Positions 7,866-17,461 of a stretch of DNA of 32,263 bases are shown piece after piece; the stretch's first letter is position 1, and the number at the start of each line of letters is the position of its first letter. The stretch is from a bacterium (GTDB taxonomy: Bacteria > Bacteroidota > Ignavibacteria > Kapaibacteriales > UBA7675), in the NCBI GenBank assembly GCA_030430495.1, contig JAUIKM010000047.1:1-32263 (forward strand), read 5' to 3'. The notes under the pieces are model-generated. The model was not told the origin of the DNA, ran no database searches, and saw nothing but the letters and a program-made list of their open reading frames with translations. The position numbers were made by a program, and so were the translations under genes.

Positions 7866-9560
7866 CTACAGCGCCATGTCATCCACGCTGTCCAGCCAGG
7901 ATTCAATCTCGCCGATCACCCCGGTGATGGCCGCCGGGTCGAAGGGCGAATGCAGACCCGCCAGTTTAACCAGGTCGAGGAATGACATCGAGCCGCCGGC
8001 GCGGCAAAGTTTGACGTAGTCGCTCCAGGCCGCCTCGCGGTCCTCGCGCGAACGCTTCCAGAACTGGAAAGCGCAGATCTGCGCCAGCGTATAGTCGATG
8101 TAGTAAAAAGGTTCCGAGTAAATGTGCGATTGCTTCTGCCAGAAACCGCCGTGTTCCAGATACTCAATTCCGTCGTGATCGCGGTACGGCAGGTATTTCT
8201 GTTCGATGCGCCGCCACGCCGCGTGACGCTCGTCCGGACTGGCCGTCGGATTGGCGTAAACGAAATGCTGGAATTCATCCACCGCCACACCGTACGGAAT
8301 AAACAGCAGCGCGCCGCTCAGGTGCGCAAACTTGTACTTCTCCGTGTCTTCGCCGAAAAAGAGATTCATCCAGGGCCATGCGAAAAACTCCATGCTCATC
8401 GAGTGAATCTCGCAGGCCTCATAGGTCGGCCAGTGATACTCCAGAACATCGTGATCCAGACTGGAATACACCTGGAATGCATGACCGGCTTCGTGCGTCA
8501 ATACGTCGATGTCGCCGGCGGTGCCGTTGAAGTTGGAAAAGATAAACGGCGCTTTGTGTTTAACAAAGGTCGTGCAATATCCGCCGGGGCGTTTGCCCGG
8601 TTTACTGACCAGGTCCATCAACTCGCTGTTGCGCATGAAACTGAAAAACTCATTCGTTTCCGGCGACAGTTCGCGATACATATCGGAACCGCGATCGACA
8701 ATCCATTCCGGCGGTCCCTGCGGTTTGGCATTGCCGCTCGGAAATGAAAATCCTTCATCGTAAATCTTGAGCGAATCGAGACCGAGGCGGCGCGCCTGGC
8801 GCTCGCGCAGTTTAACTGCCGCCGGCACGATGTATTTCAATACGTTTTCGCGGAACGCCGCCACGTCGTCCGCATTGTAGTCCGAACGTGTTAAACGCGC
8901 ATAGCCGGTTTCGATAAAGTTTGTGTGTCCCAGTTTGTGCGCAATGGACGTCCGCGTCTTAACCATGTCGTCGTATATGCGGTCCAGCTCGGCCTTGTTG
9001 TCGGCAAAGAACTGCCACTTGGCGCGCGTGGCGGCGATGCGCGTGTCGCGGTCTTTGCTCGTTTCGTAGGGGAGCATCTCCGACAGCGTGCGTTTCGCGC
9101 CGTCGAAATCAATCTTGGCGGTGGCCAGGAGTTTCGAGTATTCGCTCTTTAAGCTGTTCTCGCGTTTAAGGTCTTCAAGGATCGACGGTTTAAATGTTTT
9201 GAGCGAGAGTTCACTTAACACAAAGAGCTGAGGGCCGAAAATTTTCTCGAGGTCGGGCCGGAAACGCGAGTTCAACAGGCAGTCGTCCAGACGGTTAACC
9301 AGTTCCGTGTAGCGCGGTCCCTCCGCGTCGAAAAAAGTCTGCTCGGCGTCGTAAAATTCATCGCGCGAGTCAATGGTGTGGCGACACTCCGCCAGCTCGC
9401 GGTTGGATTGGTACTCGGTGCGCAGAGCCGTAATCTGCCGGAAAACTTCAGCCTGGGCTTCGGCGCTTTCCGCCGCGTTAAACGCTTCGAGCAACTCATT
9501 GAAAGATTGTTCCAGTGCGTCGATGTCGGGACGCTGGTAAGGGAATTCGGAAAATTTCAT
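7866..9560 (-). CDS. M3-family oligoendopeptidase (564 aa)
   Basis: This is a cytoplasmic zinc oligopeptidase of the PepF/M3 family, which cleaves short peptides. The zinc site is explicit: HEAGH at 356-360 gives H356, catalytic E357 and H360, and EIHSMSMEF (384-392) supplies the third ligand E384 about 25 residues later. The N-terminal half is helical, as in this family. The segment PEWIVDRGSDMYRELSPET (284-302) precedes the catalytic core. The ATG at 9560 has AGGACGAG a few bases upstream. The length matches the roughly 560-aa M3 subgroup. No signal peptide is visible. It lies about 100 bp downstream of the glycosidase-like gene on the same strand, so the two may share transcripts. Confidence 0.95.
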   Translation of the reverse strand: MKFSEFPYQRPDIDALEQSFNELLEAFNAAESAEAQAEVFRQITALRTEYQSNRELAECRHTIDSRDEFYDAEQTFFDAEGPRYTELVNRLDDCLLNSRFRPDLEKIFGPQLFVLSELSLKTFKPSILEDLKRENSLKSEYSKLLATAKIDFDGAKRTLSEMLPYETSKDRDTRIAATRAKWQFFADNKAELDRIYDDMVKTRTSIAHKLGHTNFIETGYARLTRSDYNADDVAAFRENVLKYIVPAAVKLRERQARRLGLDSLKIYDEGFSFPSGNAKPQGPPEWIVDRGSDMYRELSPETNEFFSFMRNSELMDLVSKPGKRPGGYCTTFVKHKAPFIFSNFNGTAGDIDVLTHEAGHAFQVYSSLDHDVLEYHWPTYEACEIHSMSMEFFAWPWMNLFFGEDTEKYKFAHLSGALLFIPYGVAVDEFQHFVYANPTASPDERHAAWRRIEQKYLPYRDHDGIEYLEHGGFWQKQSHIYSEPFYYIDYTLAQICAFQFWKRSREDREAAWSDYVKLCRAGGSMSFLDLVKLAGLHSPFDPAAITGVIGEIESWLDSVDDMAL

Positions 9561-9661
9561 AACTCGTCCTGTTCAGGCTAAACAACCGGGCGCGACTCTC
9601 GCGCAGAATTGTTCCTCGACGTGGCAGACGGCCCGCAAATTGTCCGTGGAAACGCAAAAAT

Positions 9662-11611
9662 TCAGATGCCGAAGCCGCTGCGATCGGTCAGTTCGTCGGT
9701 GCTGCGCGTGTCCGGAATAAACAACTCAACGACGTGCTCGGCGGCGGTGAATTCTACCGTGAGTTCGCCGTTGCTCGCTTCAACGCGCTGTTCGTCCACG
9801 CGCGCCTGGAATTCGCTGTCCGCTGCCGCGGCGTGAATAATCAGCACCAGTACGCAGTTGCGAATGGGAATGGAGACGCGCACTTCTTCACAGCCGCTGA
9901 TGGGACGCGGTTTAATCCGCACTCCGCTCTCGCTCGGTCGGATGCCGAAGACGTGGTGAATAAACAGGTGCAGCAGGGCCGCCCAGGCGACGGGGTCCAG
10001 CGCGTCGCTCGATTCAATGTGTTCCTGTCCGCGCCGCGGGGCGGGAGGATAGGTTTCGAACCACGTGCCCGCCGCCGATTCCGTGGCCAGCAGCCACTCC
10101 AGCGTGCGTTGCACTTCCGTCGTCTGTCCCAGTTCCATGGCCGCCTGCGCCATCCACAGGGAACAGAGCGGACGCCCGCCGCCGGCTTCCGTTTCAAAGG
10201 CGGCATCGCAACGCCCGTAGCCGCCGCCGCTGGACGTTTGATTCCACAGGCTTTGCAGTTGGCTGAAGATCCGACGACCCGCTGTTGAATTGTTTAACTC
10301 CCCGTTCTGCGCCGCCGCGGCGGCAAACAGGAGATTCCACCGCACCGCATCCGCCCGGGGGTGTTCCGCCGCCTGGTTCCGCGCGGACGCCTCGTCGGCG
10401 GAAGTTGAATCGATTTCTTCGGCTGTCAACACTTCCAGCAGCTGCTCGCGGCACTGCGCTTCAATATCATGTGCGGTTTGCCGCCAGGCCTCGGCATTCG
10501 GCGCGCCGTGCTCCGTCGCCGGTAGTTCGGTCGCATCGCGCAGCGCCGCGGCTGTCAGCAGTGCGGTCGCCGCCCGGTGTTCGGCCGTGTCGGCGCACCA
10601 GTAGTTGTCGCCGGCGGCGTGTGCGCCCGACTTAAACAAAGGTTCCGCCGCGCCGCGCGCCAGATAATCGGCGGCCTGATGCAGCTGCGGGCGGCAGTCT
10701 TCCAGCGTGGCGAGGTCGCCGGTCCAGAGAGCGTATGCGCGTGCGGCGCTGAGCCAGGCGGCCGCTTCCAGCCGTACTGCCGGCGCGGACGCCGGCTCCA
10801 GCTGGTGGGCGAGTGTCTCCAGCCCTGATTTCAGCAGGCTGCGCGCCGTGCCGTGGTATCCGCTGACGAGCAGGCCGCGCAGCAGGGCGGCCGATCCGCC
10901 GTTGCGTTCCGGTTCGCGACTCCACAGGCGGGCGTCGCCCGCGCCATCGGCGCTCAACTGCGCGCCCAGCTGCGTTCGCGCCGCCGTGATTGCGCGCGCA
11001 AAACGATCGTCAAAACAATAACATTGCAGCAGACTGTCCCAGGTGCGCACATCCGCAATCAGCGGCGAACTCCAGCTCGTCAGGCCCATCTCGATTGCCC
11101 CGTCATCCGCCAGTCGGTAGCGGATCGTCAGCCGTTTGCGCGCGTAGCCGTCCAGGCGCATGCGCTCGTGGACGAGGCCGTCGCCGGTCGACATTTCGAT
11201 TGTGACGCGCTTTTTATTCGGATTTGTCAGGCGCAGTTCGCGCAGGATTTGCGGTTTGCCGCGGTCCGGGCAGAAAAAACGCTCGCGCACGCTGATGAGC
11301 GGGCCGGACCAACTGATTTCGACCGTGGGGATGCCTTCGTTCTGGACCCAGCGGCGCGTACAGGTGCGTCCGTCGGCGCGCAGTTCGCTTTCGCCGGTGG
11401 AAATCACCAGCTGCGTGGCGCTGAATCCCTGCTCCGGATCGAAGTTGAGCCACTCCTCTTTGGGGCGGGCGGCCTGGCCGGGCAGGTTGAGCAGCAGCGC
11501 CGTCGGGCTGGCCTCCTCGTCGGCCGACACCTGAACGACGGCGTGGATATGGCCGTTGCCCAGAACAAAATAGCTGGTGTCGGGAATGCGTTGCCGGGCG
11601 TCTTTGTGCAT
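9662..11611 (-). CDS. alpha/alpha-toroid glycosidase-like protein (649 aa)
   Basis: I do not recognise an exact family, but the architecture resembles six-hairpin glycoside hydrolases (GH15/GH65/GH37-like). Residues 1 to about 185 are a beta-rich N-terminal domain (LVISTGESELRADGRTCTRR and following strands). Residues 190-550 are repeated helical hairpins containing NYWCADTAEH and TWFETYPPAPRR. From 555 comes FGIRPSESGVRIKPR and a short beta domain, typical of how such enzymes end. Acidic residues that could be catalytic (the E in WFETYPP, the D's in SDALDPVAW) are present but cannot be assigned. There is no signal peptide, so it would act in the cytoplasm. The ATG at 11611 has only a weak purine-rich site before it, so an alternative start is possible. 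Confidence 0.72.
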   Translation of the reverse strand: MHKDARQRIPDTSYFVLGNGHIHAVVQVSADEEASPTALLLNLPGQAARPKEEWLNFDPEQGFSATQLVISTGESELRADGRTCTRRWVQNEGIPTVEISWSGPLISVRERFFCPDRGKPQILRELRLTNPNKKRVTIEMSTGDGLVHERMRLDGYARKRLTIRYRLADDGAIEMGLTSWSSPLIADVRTWDSLLQCYCFDDRFARAITAARTQLGAQLSADGAGDARLWSREPERNGGSAALLRGLLVSGYHGTARSLLKSGLETLAHQLEPASAPAVRLEAAAWLSAARAYALWTGDLATLEDCRPQLHQAADYLARGAAEPLFKSGAHAAGDNYWCADTAEHRAATALLTAAALRDATELPATEHGAPNAEAWRQTAHDIEAQCREQLLEVLTAEEIDSTSADEASARNQAAEHPRADAVRWNLLFAAAAAQNGELNNSTAGRRIFSQLQSLWNQTSSGGGYGRCDAAFETEAGGGRPLCSLWMAQAAMELGQTTEVQRTLEWLLATESAAGTWFETYPPAPRRGQEHIESSDALDPVAWAALLHLFIHHVFGIRPSESGVRIKPRPISGCEEVRVSIPIRNCVLVLIIHAAAADSEFQARVDEQRVEASNGELTVEFTAAEHVVELFIPDTRSTDELTDRSGFGI

Positions 11612-11849
11612 GCTTTCGTCGATCCCGTGTCGTCTGGCGCTGCCGTCGCGGCGTCGGTTGCTTCCCGAGCGCGACGCTCAAAAATTCTGAAAATGCACTC
11701 AAATCAGTTTATTTCAAATTCCGGGGCTTTTTCGGGAGGGAAATGTCGTGGCGCTCCGACCACGTCGCATGATGAAAAACCTTGCATTGCGCTGCGCATT
11801 CCGCTAATTTCAGCGTTCACATCCACTTGTACTTCCCGGGAGTCGACTC

Positions 11850-12365
11850 ATGTTCGTGACTTCGCGCCCGCTCAAATTTCCGACAGCACTTTTTGGCCTT
11901 TTTTGCCTGACCTTTTTGTTTGTCACCGAGAGTCAGGCGCAAAGGCTGAGTTTCGACAACATGATTTTCCTGATTGAGACGCAGAACGGCGACACGGCCG
12001 ACGTCTACATCAACGGCCGGCGCGTGGGCGAGACGCCATATCTGCTGACGCTGGTCGATCTGGAAGCGCGTCGTTTCTGTTCCATCAGCACGCCCGTGCC
12101 GAAAGCAGTCGATGCCGACGCCAGTTTTACCGCCTACAGCAACAGCGGCATGGAAGTGCAGACTTTTGTGCGCAATGCACGCCCAGAAGACAACTCCTTT
12201 GCCGAGACGTTTACCTTCCGCCTGATCGACGGGGACGACCAATCCAACTGCACCCTGCTTGTTTCCGTCATCGATCGGCGCGGCAACTACATTCCCTGTC
12301 TGCGCGGCAAGCTGCACTCCGAAGGCGAGGACCTGGTGCAGAAGTGGTTCTTCGGCATGATCTGA
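11850..12365 (+). CDS. secreted PEGA-like protein of unknown function (171 aa)
   Basis: This is a small exported protein. Residues 1-30 form a signal peptide (hydrophobic 13-25, cleavage after SQA). Residues about 51-64 read DVYINGRRVGETPY, the pattern of a PEGA surface domain (ING..VG.TP). The rest contains four spread cysteines (for example RFCSIS, SNCTLL, IPCLRG) and no catalytic motif. The ATG at 11850 follows CGGGAG. It is divergent from the glycosidase-like gene (238 bp apart) and convergent with the PAP2 gene. The signal-peptide codons at 11908-11924 (TGACCTTTTTGTTTGTC) match the 3' end of the dispersed repeat element. Confidence 0.8.
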   Translation: MFVTSRPLKFPTALFGLFCLTFLFVTESQAQRLSFDNMIFLIETQNGDTADVYINGRRVGETPYLLTLVDLEARRFCSISTPVPKAVDADASFTAYSNSGMEVQTFVRNARPEDNSFAETFTFRLIDGDDQSNCTLLVSVIDRRGNYIPCLRGKLHSEGEDLVQKWFFGMI

Positions 12366-12456
12366 GCGCGATGACTCCCGACCTGAAACCGACCTGATTG
12401 CCTGGAATCCGCACGTGCAAAGACAGCTGCGGGACGCCGGATTCCGCTCCCGCCGG

Positions 12457-12503
12457 CAAACAAAAAAAGGCTGTTGAAGCGAGCTGCGTGCAGCGCTGCA
12501 ATC
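12457..12503 (-). repeat. dispersed hairpin/T-rich element, minus-strand copy
   Basis: Read on the minus strand it begins GATTGCAGC. A GCTGC-AC-GCAGC hairpin (plus-strand 12483-12494) follows, then TCGCTTCAACAGCC and a T7 run ending GTTTGCC. It starts only six bases after the PAP2 stop codon on the same strand, so it could also end that transcript. The hairpin arms differ in sequence from those of the copies at 29212 and 31761 but still pair. Confidence 0.7.
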
Positions 12504-12508
12504 ACGTG

Positions 12509-13606
12509 TCAGAAACGGTAACTGAAGTGGACGGAACCCGGCCCCACGCCCCAATTGAAGCCGTCCCAGCGGACGATTCCGCTCCTGCGTTCCTCCAGGC
12601 GGTCGAGCGCAAACAATCCCGAAGAAAGCCCCATGGCGGTTGCCAGCGTCACGTCGGAAAGCCAGTGTCCATTGGTGTAGACGCGGCTAACGGCAACAAA
12701 ACCGGCCAGACCGTAAAACGCCGCGTAGGCCCAGGGTTCGTCAAAATAGCCGGCAAGCACGGATGACAGGCCGAACGCCAGAATGACGTGTCCCGAGGGC
12801 CATGCCTGCGATTCAAAATCCGCCTCAAACCAGGTGAACTCGACGGGGTCGTCGGTGCGGTAGGGGCGGTTGCGTCCGGCCACGTAACGCACGCCGAGCG
12901 CCAGAACGCCGCTGGCAAAAATTGATTCGGTCAGGACCAGACCCAGCGTGCGCACGTACTTGTCCTCGCTGAACAGACCGTAGGAGTAGACCACCGCGCC
13001 GCCGACCGTCGCCCAGCCGACCTCGCCGTAGATTTCGACTATTTCCAGAAACTCGTGTAAATCATCGTCCAGATCCTGATTGTACTCCAGCAAAGCCTCG
13101 CGCACGGGCGCGTCAACCAGGCCGATCTGGAGCGCCTGGGTGCCGCTCAGAATGCCGAATTTCGCCCAGTCGCGTCCGTTCCAGCGCAGCGGGCCGCTGA
13201 AATAGAGGGCATTGTCCGCCAGGAAAATTTCGAAGTCGCGCCAGAGGACGGAGGAGAGGCGTTTGATGTATGGCGTGGCGTGCGGCGGCCGGCCGGGAGC
13301 GTTCTCGGGAAGAGCGGTCACTGTGTCTTCGGCGACGGGTGGAGGGGGCGGAGCAAGAGGACCGGGCGTGACGCCGGAAGTGGCATTGGTTGAGTTTTGC
13401 GGGTCTTCGGCGGACGGTCGCGGCGGCGGTGGAACGCTGTCGGGAACGGTGCGGTTCACAGCGTCGAGCCGCGAGTCATCGCGACGGAAGTCCGCATTCG
13501 GGTCGCCGGATACCAGGGCCGGCAGGAGCGGCGGCGTGCACAGCGACAGGAGCATCGCCAGAGCCAGATGCCGCAGTTTGAAAGGCCTCACACAGTTTCG
13601 GACCAT
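12509..13606 (-). CDS. PAP2-superfamily phosphatase, membrane-associated (365 aa)
   Basis: This is a phosphatidic-acid-phosphatase-type enzyme that hydrolyses lipid phosphates or pyrophosphates at the membrane. All three motifs are visible: R240-x6-RP (247-248), with Arg in place of the usual Lys; PSGH (270-273); and SR-x5-H-x3-D (S307, R308, H314, D318). Residues 1-34 form an export signal or anchor (hydrophobic 14-31). About 57-92 is a proline-rich linker. Hydrophobic segments run through 200-330. The protein ends VHFSYRF, with a terminal Phe. I chose the ATG at 13606 because the signal-like segment starts there. No good ribosome binding site is seen, and the open frame continues upstream with unrelated content. 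Confidence 0.88.
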   Translation of the reverse strand: MVRNCVRPFKLRHLALAMLLSLCTPPLLPALVSGDPNADFRRDDSRLDAVNRTVPDSVPPPPRPSAEDPQNSTNATSGVTPGPLAPPPPPVAEDTVTALPENAPGRPPHATPYIKRLSSVLWRDFEIFLADNALYFSGPLRWNGRDWAKFGILSGTQALQIGLVDAPVREALLEYNQDLDDDLHEFLEIVEIYGEVGWATVGGAVVYSYGLFSEDKYVRTLGLVLTESIFASGVLALGVRYVAGRNRPYRTDDPVEFTWFEADFESQAWPSGHVILAFGLSSVLAGYFDEPWAYAAFYGLAGFVAVSRVYTNGHWLSDVTLATAMGLSSGLFALDRLEERRSGIVRWDGFNWGVGPGSVHFSYRF

Positions 13607-13771
13607 ACTGAGTTCGTTTTTGATCCCGGAATCGGAGTGCGCCGTGGGTAGAACGAATGCGTTGCGCTCCGATTGCCCGCGGCGCCGCCGGAGCCCGTCC
13701 GATCCGTGAAATAATGCCGCCGCTTGCACGTGTCGCATGCCGCAAACTTCCACCCGGAAAGAGGCTGTAAT

Positions 13772-14164
13772 ATGAGCGACAAACGCGTTTCGAGCGGGGC
13801 GGTCTGGGAAGACCGCGTGGGTTACAGCCGCGCCCTGCGCCGCGGCGAACACGTCTACGTGGCGGGTACGCTGGGAATTCTGCCGGGCGGCGACATCGCG
13901 GGCGACGCCTACGAGCAGACGCGCCGCGCGCTGGAAATCATCGGCCGCGCATTGAACGACGCTGGTTCGTCGATTGAGCACGTGACGCGCACGCGCATGT
14001 ACATCCTCGATTTTGCCGACAGCGAGAGCGTCGGGCGCGCGCATCTGGAAGTTTTTCGGCGAATCAGGCCGGCTGCGACAATGGTCGCGGTCAGCGGTCT
14101 TGCACATCCGGCGGCGTTGATTGAAGTCGAAGTTGAGGCGCTGATCCCGGAGGATGCGCGCTGA
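13772..14164 (+). CDS. Rid (YjgF/RidA)-family protein (130 aa)
   Basis: This is a small trimeric Rid-family fold. In RidA itself such proteins deaminate reactive enamines and imines. Recognisable stretches are GEHVYVAGTLG (25-35), the central helix YEQTRRALEIIGRAL (47-61), VTRTRMYILD (71-80), RPAATMVAV (99-107) and IEVEVEALI (117-125). The Arg that binds substrate carboxylate in E. coli RidA (in PARS) is Ala102 here. The protein is therefore more likely one of the Rid subfamilies without imine deaminase activity. The ATG at 13772 is preceded by AAAGAGG. An in-frame ATG at 13724 would add 16 unlike residues and lacks a site. It is divergent from PAP2 and starts the long plus-strand run. Confidence 0.92.
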   Translation: MSDKRVSSGAVWEDRVGYSRALRRGEHVYVAGTLGILPGGDIAGDAYEQTRRALEIIGRALNDAGSSIEHVTRTRMYILDFADSESVGRAHLEVFRRIRPAATMVAVSGLAHPAALIEVEVEALIPEDAR

Positions 14165-14244
14165 TCGGCTGCGATTGGGGATTGTTTCTACCGCGAGTTC
14201 ATCGTAACTTTCGCGATCTGAAGCAGGCAAAAGGCAGGAATCTC

Positions 14245-14997
14245 ATGCGGACTCTCTTTCTCATAGCAAGTGCGGCGCTGCTGCTGCCGGGCGTACTGTC
14301 CGCACAGATTTCCATCGTTCTGGGCCAGGTCTCCACCGACGGCACAAGGACGGTGCAAATGGACGTCGCCGGCGAGATCGGCACGCCGGGGGATCTGGAG
14401 CTGGTGTTCCGCTACGACGCCGATGTGTTTGACGTGCCGAACATCGCGACGGTGGAATCCGATCTCTTTTTCCCGGCCGGCTTCACCTTCAGCGCCAAGC
14501 TCGACGAACTCGATCCTTCCACGGGAATCCTGACGATCAATGCCTTTGACGTGGCGGCGGGCCAGGGACGCTGGTGCGCGCTGGTCATTCTCGGGCTGCG
14601 TTCGTCTGAAGTCGTCGGCCGCATCGCGCTGGAATCGGCGCACAGCGAGGGCGAGACATTGGAGGTCGAAAGCAGCGTCACCGGCGTGGTAACCGTCACC
14701 GGACCGCCCGTCTTTTTTGAGGACGCGGAGAGCCTCGGCAGCAATTTCCCCAATCCATTTCTGACGCAAACAGAATTCGACTACACACTGGCGGCCAACA
14801 ACGTCGAGGTGCGCTTCACGGTGTTTACGCTGGACGGCATCAAGATTTACAGCGAAACCACGGTGGGGCGGAAGGGCGCCAATCGGTGGAAATTCGACCC
14901 GGCCGCCGCCGAAGTACAACTGGCGCAGGGCATGTATCTGTTGCTGATGGAGACGCCCAACGGCGTCTTTACTTTGCCTTTTCAACATCTGCGCTGA
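14245..14997 (+). CDS. secreted protein with T9SS-type C-terminal sorting domain (250 aa)
   Basis: An exported protein with signal peptide 1-20 (cleavage after LSA). Residues 21-155 are beta-rich, with a pattern reminiscent of cohesin-like domains (LELVFRYDADVFDVPNI, AGQGRWCALVILGL), but no dockerin partner is seen here. From about 163 the protein has the FPNPF motif (168-172), VFTLDGIKIY (193-202) and AQGMYLLLMETPNG. These are the hallmarks of the Por/type IX secretion C-terminal domain, which directs cargo across the outer membrane and to surface attachment. The ATG at 14245 has AGGCAGGA upstream. Its stop overlaps the start of the next gene by one base (TGATG), so the two are translationally coupled. 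Confidence 0.85.
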   Translation: MRTLFLIASAALLLPGVLSAQISIVLGQVSTDGTRTVQMDVAGEIGTPGDLELVFRYDADVFDVPNIATVESDLFFPAGFTFSAKLDELDPSTGILTINAFDVAAGQGRWCALVILGLRSSEVVGRIALESAHSEGETLEVESSVTGVVTVTGPPVFFEDAESLGSNFPNPFLTQTEFDYTLAANNVEVRFTVFTLDGIKIYSETTVGRKGANRWKFDPAAAEVQLAQGMYLLLMETPNGVFTLPFQHLR

Positions 14998-17417
14998 TGG
15001 CGTCCATGCTCAAGACCCGGTTCCCTTTTTTCGTTCTGCTGGCGATGACGCTCTCCGTCCTTGCGGGTATCTGTTTGCCTGTGAACGGCGTCGACCTCCA
15101 TGCGCAGACGGCCGCATCAGATGCGGCGGAGACCGGAAAAAACTCCGAAGGCACCGAATTCTGGATCTGTTTTCAGCGCAACTACCGCGACTTTGACGTC
15201 GACCGCGACAACAATCCGATCAAGCGCACGGACGAACTGGAACTGAACCTCTTCCTGACGGCCAAGCAGAATGCTTTGGTTGCCATCGAGATTGACGGCA
15301 TCGCGTACAATCGCGAAGTCAACGTGCGGGCAGGCACGGTGGTCAACGTGGCGGTCGACTCGGCGGCGCAGCTGCGCGGCAGCGATGAAATCGAACGCCT
15401 GGGCGTGCATATCACCTCCGATGTGCCGATTGCCGTCTACGGGCTGAACCGCCGCTTTCAGACAACCGACACCTACCTGGCGCTGCCGGTCAACGTGCTC
15501 GGCACGGAGTACATGGCAATGTGCTACGACAAACTGTCGAGCGAGCTGATTTCGCAGGTGGCGCTGATAGCGACGGAAGACAACACTGTTGTGACGATCA
15601 CGCCGAGCACGGCCACGGCCGGCGGGCACCCCGAAGGCGAGCCGCACAAGGTGCTGCTGCAGGAGGGCGACGTCTACCAGTTTAACGCGGCCTACGACCG
15701 CCGCACCCGCTCCGACCTGACGGGCACGCTGATCCAGGCCGATAAAAAAATAGCCGTTTTCAGCGGCCACAACTGTGCACACGTACCGGCGGGCACGCGC
15801 GCCTGCAACCTGCTGGTGGAGCAGCTGCCGCCGATGCACTCCTGGGGGCGTCACTTTTTCCTGGGCACCCTGGCCAACCGCTCAACTTCGACCTGGCGCG
15901 TGCTGGCTTCGGAGCCGAACACCACCGTGTTTGAGGACCAGAAAAAAATCGCCGTGCTCAACGCCGGCGAATTCTACGAGAAGCGCAATTTCAGCGAGAA
16001 TACGCAGATCAAGGCCGACAAACCCGTGATGGTGGCCGAGTTCGCGCAGGGGTTTCAGAACGGCGACTCCATCGGCGATCCGATGATGATTATCGTCAGC
16101 CCCTCACAGCAGTTTCGCGACAGCTACCTCATTGCCACGCCGGTGGACGGCTCCTGGCAGCACTACCTGAACATCGTCATGCCGGGCGAAGGCACGAGCA
16201 GCCTTCGCATCAACGGCCGCAATATTCCACAGCGCGAGTTCCAGCGCTTCGGGCGCTCCTCCTATTTTATCGGTCAATTTCAGATTCCGCTTGGTACGCA
16301 CCTCATTGAGGCGGACGTGCCGTTTGGTTTGTACTCGTATGGATTTGGTCTGCAGCGCGACGCCTGGGACGCCTACGGCAACATGGGCGGCCAGAATTTC
16401 GGCGTGGTCGAGAATTTACCCGACTCGCTGGCGCCGGCGGTGGAAGGACTGCCCGCGGGCGACTCATTGCAGGTGCTGATACGCGACGAGCGACCATTTG
16501 ACCGCGGTCTGCAGAAAGTCGACATTGTCAGCGCCCGGAACCTCTCGGTCGAACTGCCAGGTGTGGAGTCGGGCGCGCCGCTGCTCGAAGCCGGCGTCAC
16601 CGCGATCAAGGCCAATGTTTTCGGGCGCGCGGTCATGCGCGCCGTCGACCTTGCCGGCAACGTGGCGGACTTCAGCATTTGTTACCGCTACGACCCGGTG
16701 GAAGGGAAGTACAGCTTTGTGGTGCAGGACGGCGCCACGGCCGACTGCTCGCCTGAAAAACTGCGCTACTGGGGCGCCTACGCCAACCTGAGTTTCAACG
16801 CCTGGACGGCGGACTTTGGCGGCACGGGCGAGATTTCGACGCCGGGCCGCTTCGGCGACGCGTCCGGCATGGGCGGCGTTATCGGCGGCCTGGTCGGCAT
16901 GCAGTTGACGCCCAAATTGGGTGCGACGGCCCGTCTTTCGATCGACACCTACGGCGGCGAGTTGCTGGCGCCGGATAGTCTGACGACGTTGACGCCGCCG
17001 CCCGACCGGCGGGTGGTTCAGGAAGCCGGCGTGCTGACGCTCGACAACGCCTGGCTGAGTCTGGGGCTGAGCGGCGAGTACTACCTGACGGATCGCTTTT
17101 ACTTTACGGCGGGCGTCCAGACCTCCTTTGCACTTGGTTCCGGCGTAACGCTTAAACGCCGCATCCTGACGCCGAGCGGCCTGGTCTACAGCGAGAGCAA
17201 CGAAAACGAATTCATCCAGTACGAGGACGGTCTGGGCAGCATAGCGCCAATCCGTCTGGCTCTGACGGGCGGCGTCGGTATGACCTATCCGATTGTACCG
17301 CGCATCAAGGCGTTTGTGGAATTGCGCCGGACCGCATTCCTGACTGATGTCGTCGACGATGCCGACTGGGGCCAATCGCAGACAAATATCAATTTCGGGG
17401 CGCGGGTCCAGTTTTGA
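14997..17417 (+). CDS. IgGFc-binding-domain protein with C-terminal beta-barrel, paralogue 1 (806 aa)
   Basis: This is a large exported surface protein. Signal peptide 1-37 (cleavage after HAQ). Residues about 48-480 form an IgGFc-binding-type domain, seen as SEGTEFWICF (50-59), VYGLNRRFQTTDTYLALPV (147-165), AVFSGHNCAHVP (253-264) and LVEQLPPMHSWGRHFFLG (273-290). A linker or Ig-like part runs to about 585. Residues 590-806 alternate in a way typical of outer-membrane strands and end in VQF, suggesting a porin-like barrel. The passenger-plus-barrel layout is inferred. It is coupled by TGATG to the T9SS-type protein upstream and lies 44 bp before ccmB. It is a full-length paralogue of the product at 18240. 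Binding of immunoglobulin is not implied in a free-living organism, where adhesion or matrix roles are more plausible. Confidence 0.85.
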   Translation: MASMLKTRFPFFVLLAMTLSVLAGICLPVNGVDLHAQTAASDAAETGKNSEGTEFWICFQRNYRDFDVDRDNNPIKRTDELELNLFLTAKQNALVAIEIDGIAYNREVNVRAGTVVNVAVDSAAQLRGSDEIERLGVHITSDVPIAVYGLNRRFQTTDTYLALPVNVLGTEYMAMCYDKLSSELISQVALIATEDNTVVTITPSTATAGGHPEGEPHKVLLQEGDVYQFNAAYDRRTRSDLTGTLIQADKKIAVFSGHNCAHVPAGTRACNLLVEQLPPMHSWGRHFFLGTLANRSTSTWRVLASEPNTTVFEDQKKIAVLNAGEFYEKRNFSENTQIKADKPVMVAEFAQGFQNGDSIGDPMMIIVSPSQQFRDSYLIATPVDGSWQHYLNIVMPGEGTSSLRINGRNIPQREFQRFGRSSYFIGQFQIPLGTHLIEADVPFGLYSYGFGLQRDAWDAYGNMGGQNFGVVENLPDSLAPAVEGLPAGDSLQVLIRDERPFDRGLQKVDIVSARNLSVELPGVESGAPLLEAGVTAIKANVFGRAVMRAVDLAGNVADFSICYRYDPVEGKYSFVVQDGATADCSPEKLRYWGAYANLSFNAWTADFGGTGEISTPGRFGDASGMGGVIGGLVGMQLTPKLGATARLSIDTYGGELLAPDSLTTLTPPPDRRVVQEAGVLTLDNAWLSLGLSGEYYLTDRFYFTAGVQTSFALGSGVTLKRRILTPSGLVYSESNENEFIQYEDGLGSIAPIRLALTGGVGMTYPIVPRIKAFVELRRTAFLTDVVDDADWGQSQTNINFGARVQF

Positions 17418-17461
17418 CGCCCCGCTGAATACGACTTTCATTGAATCCGGCGGATCGGAAC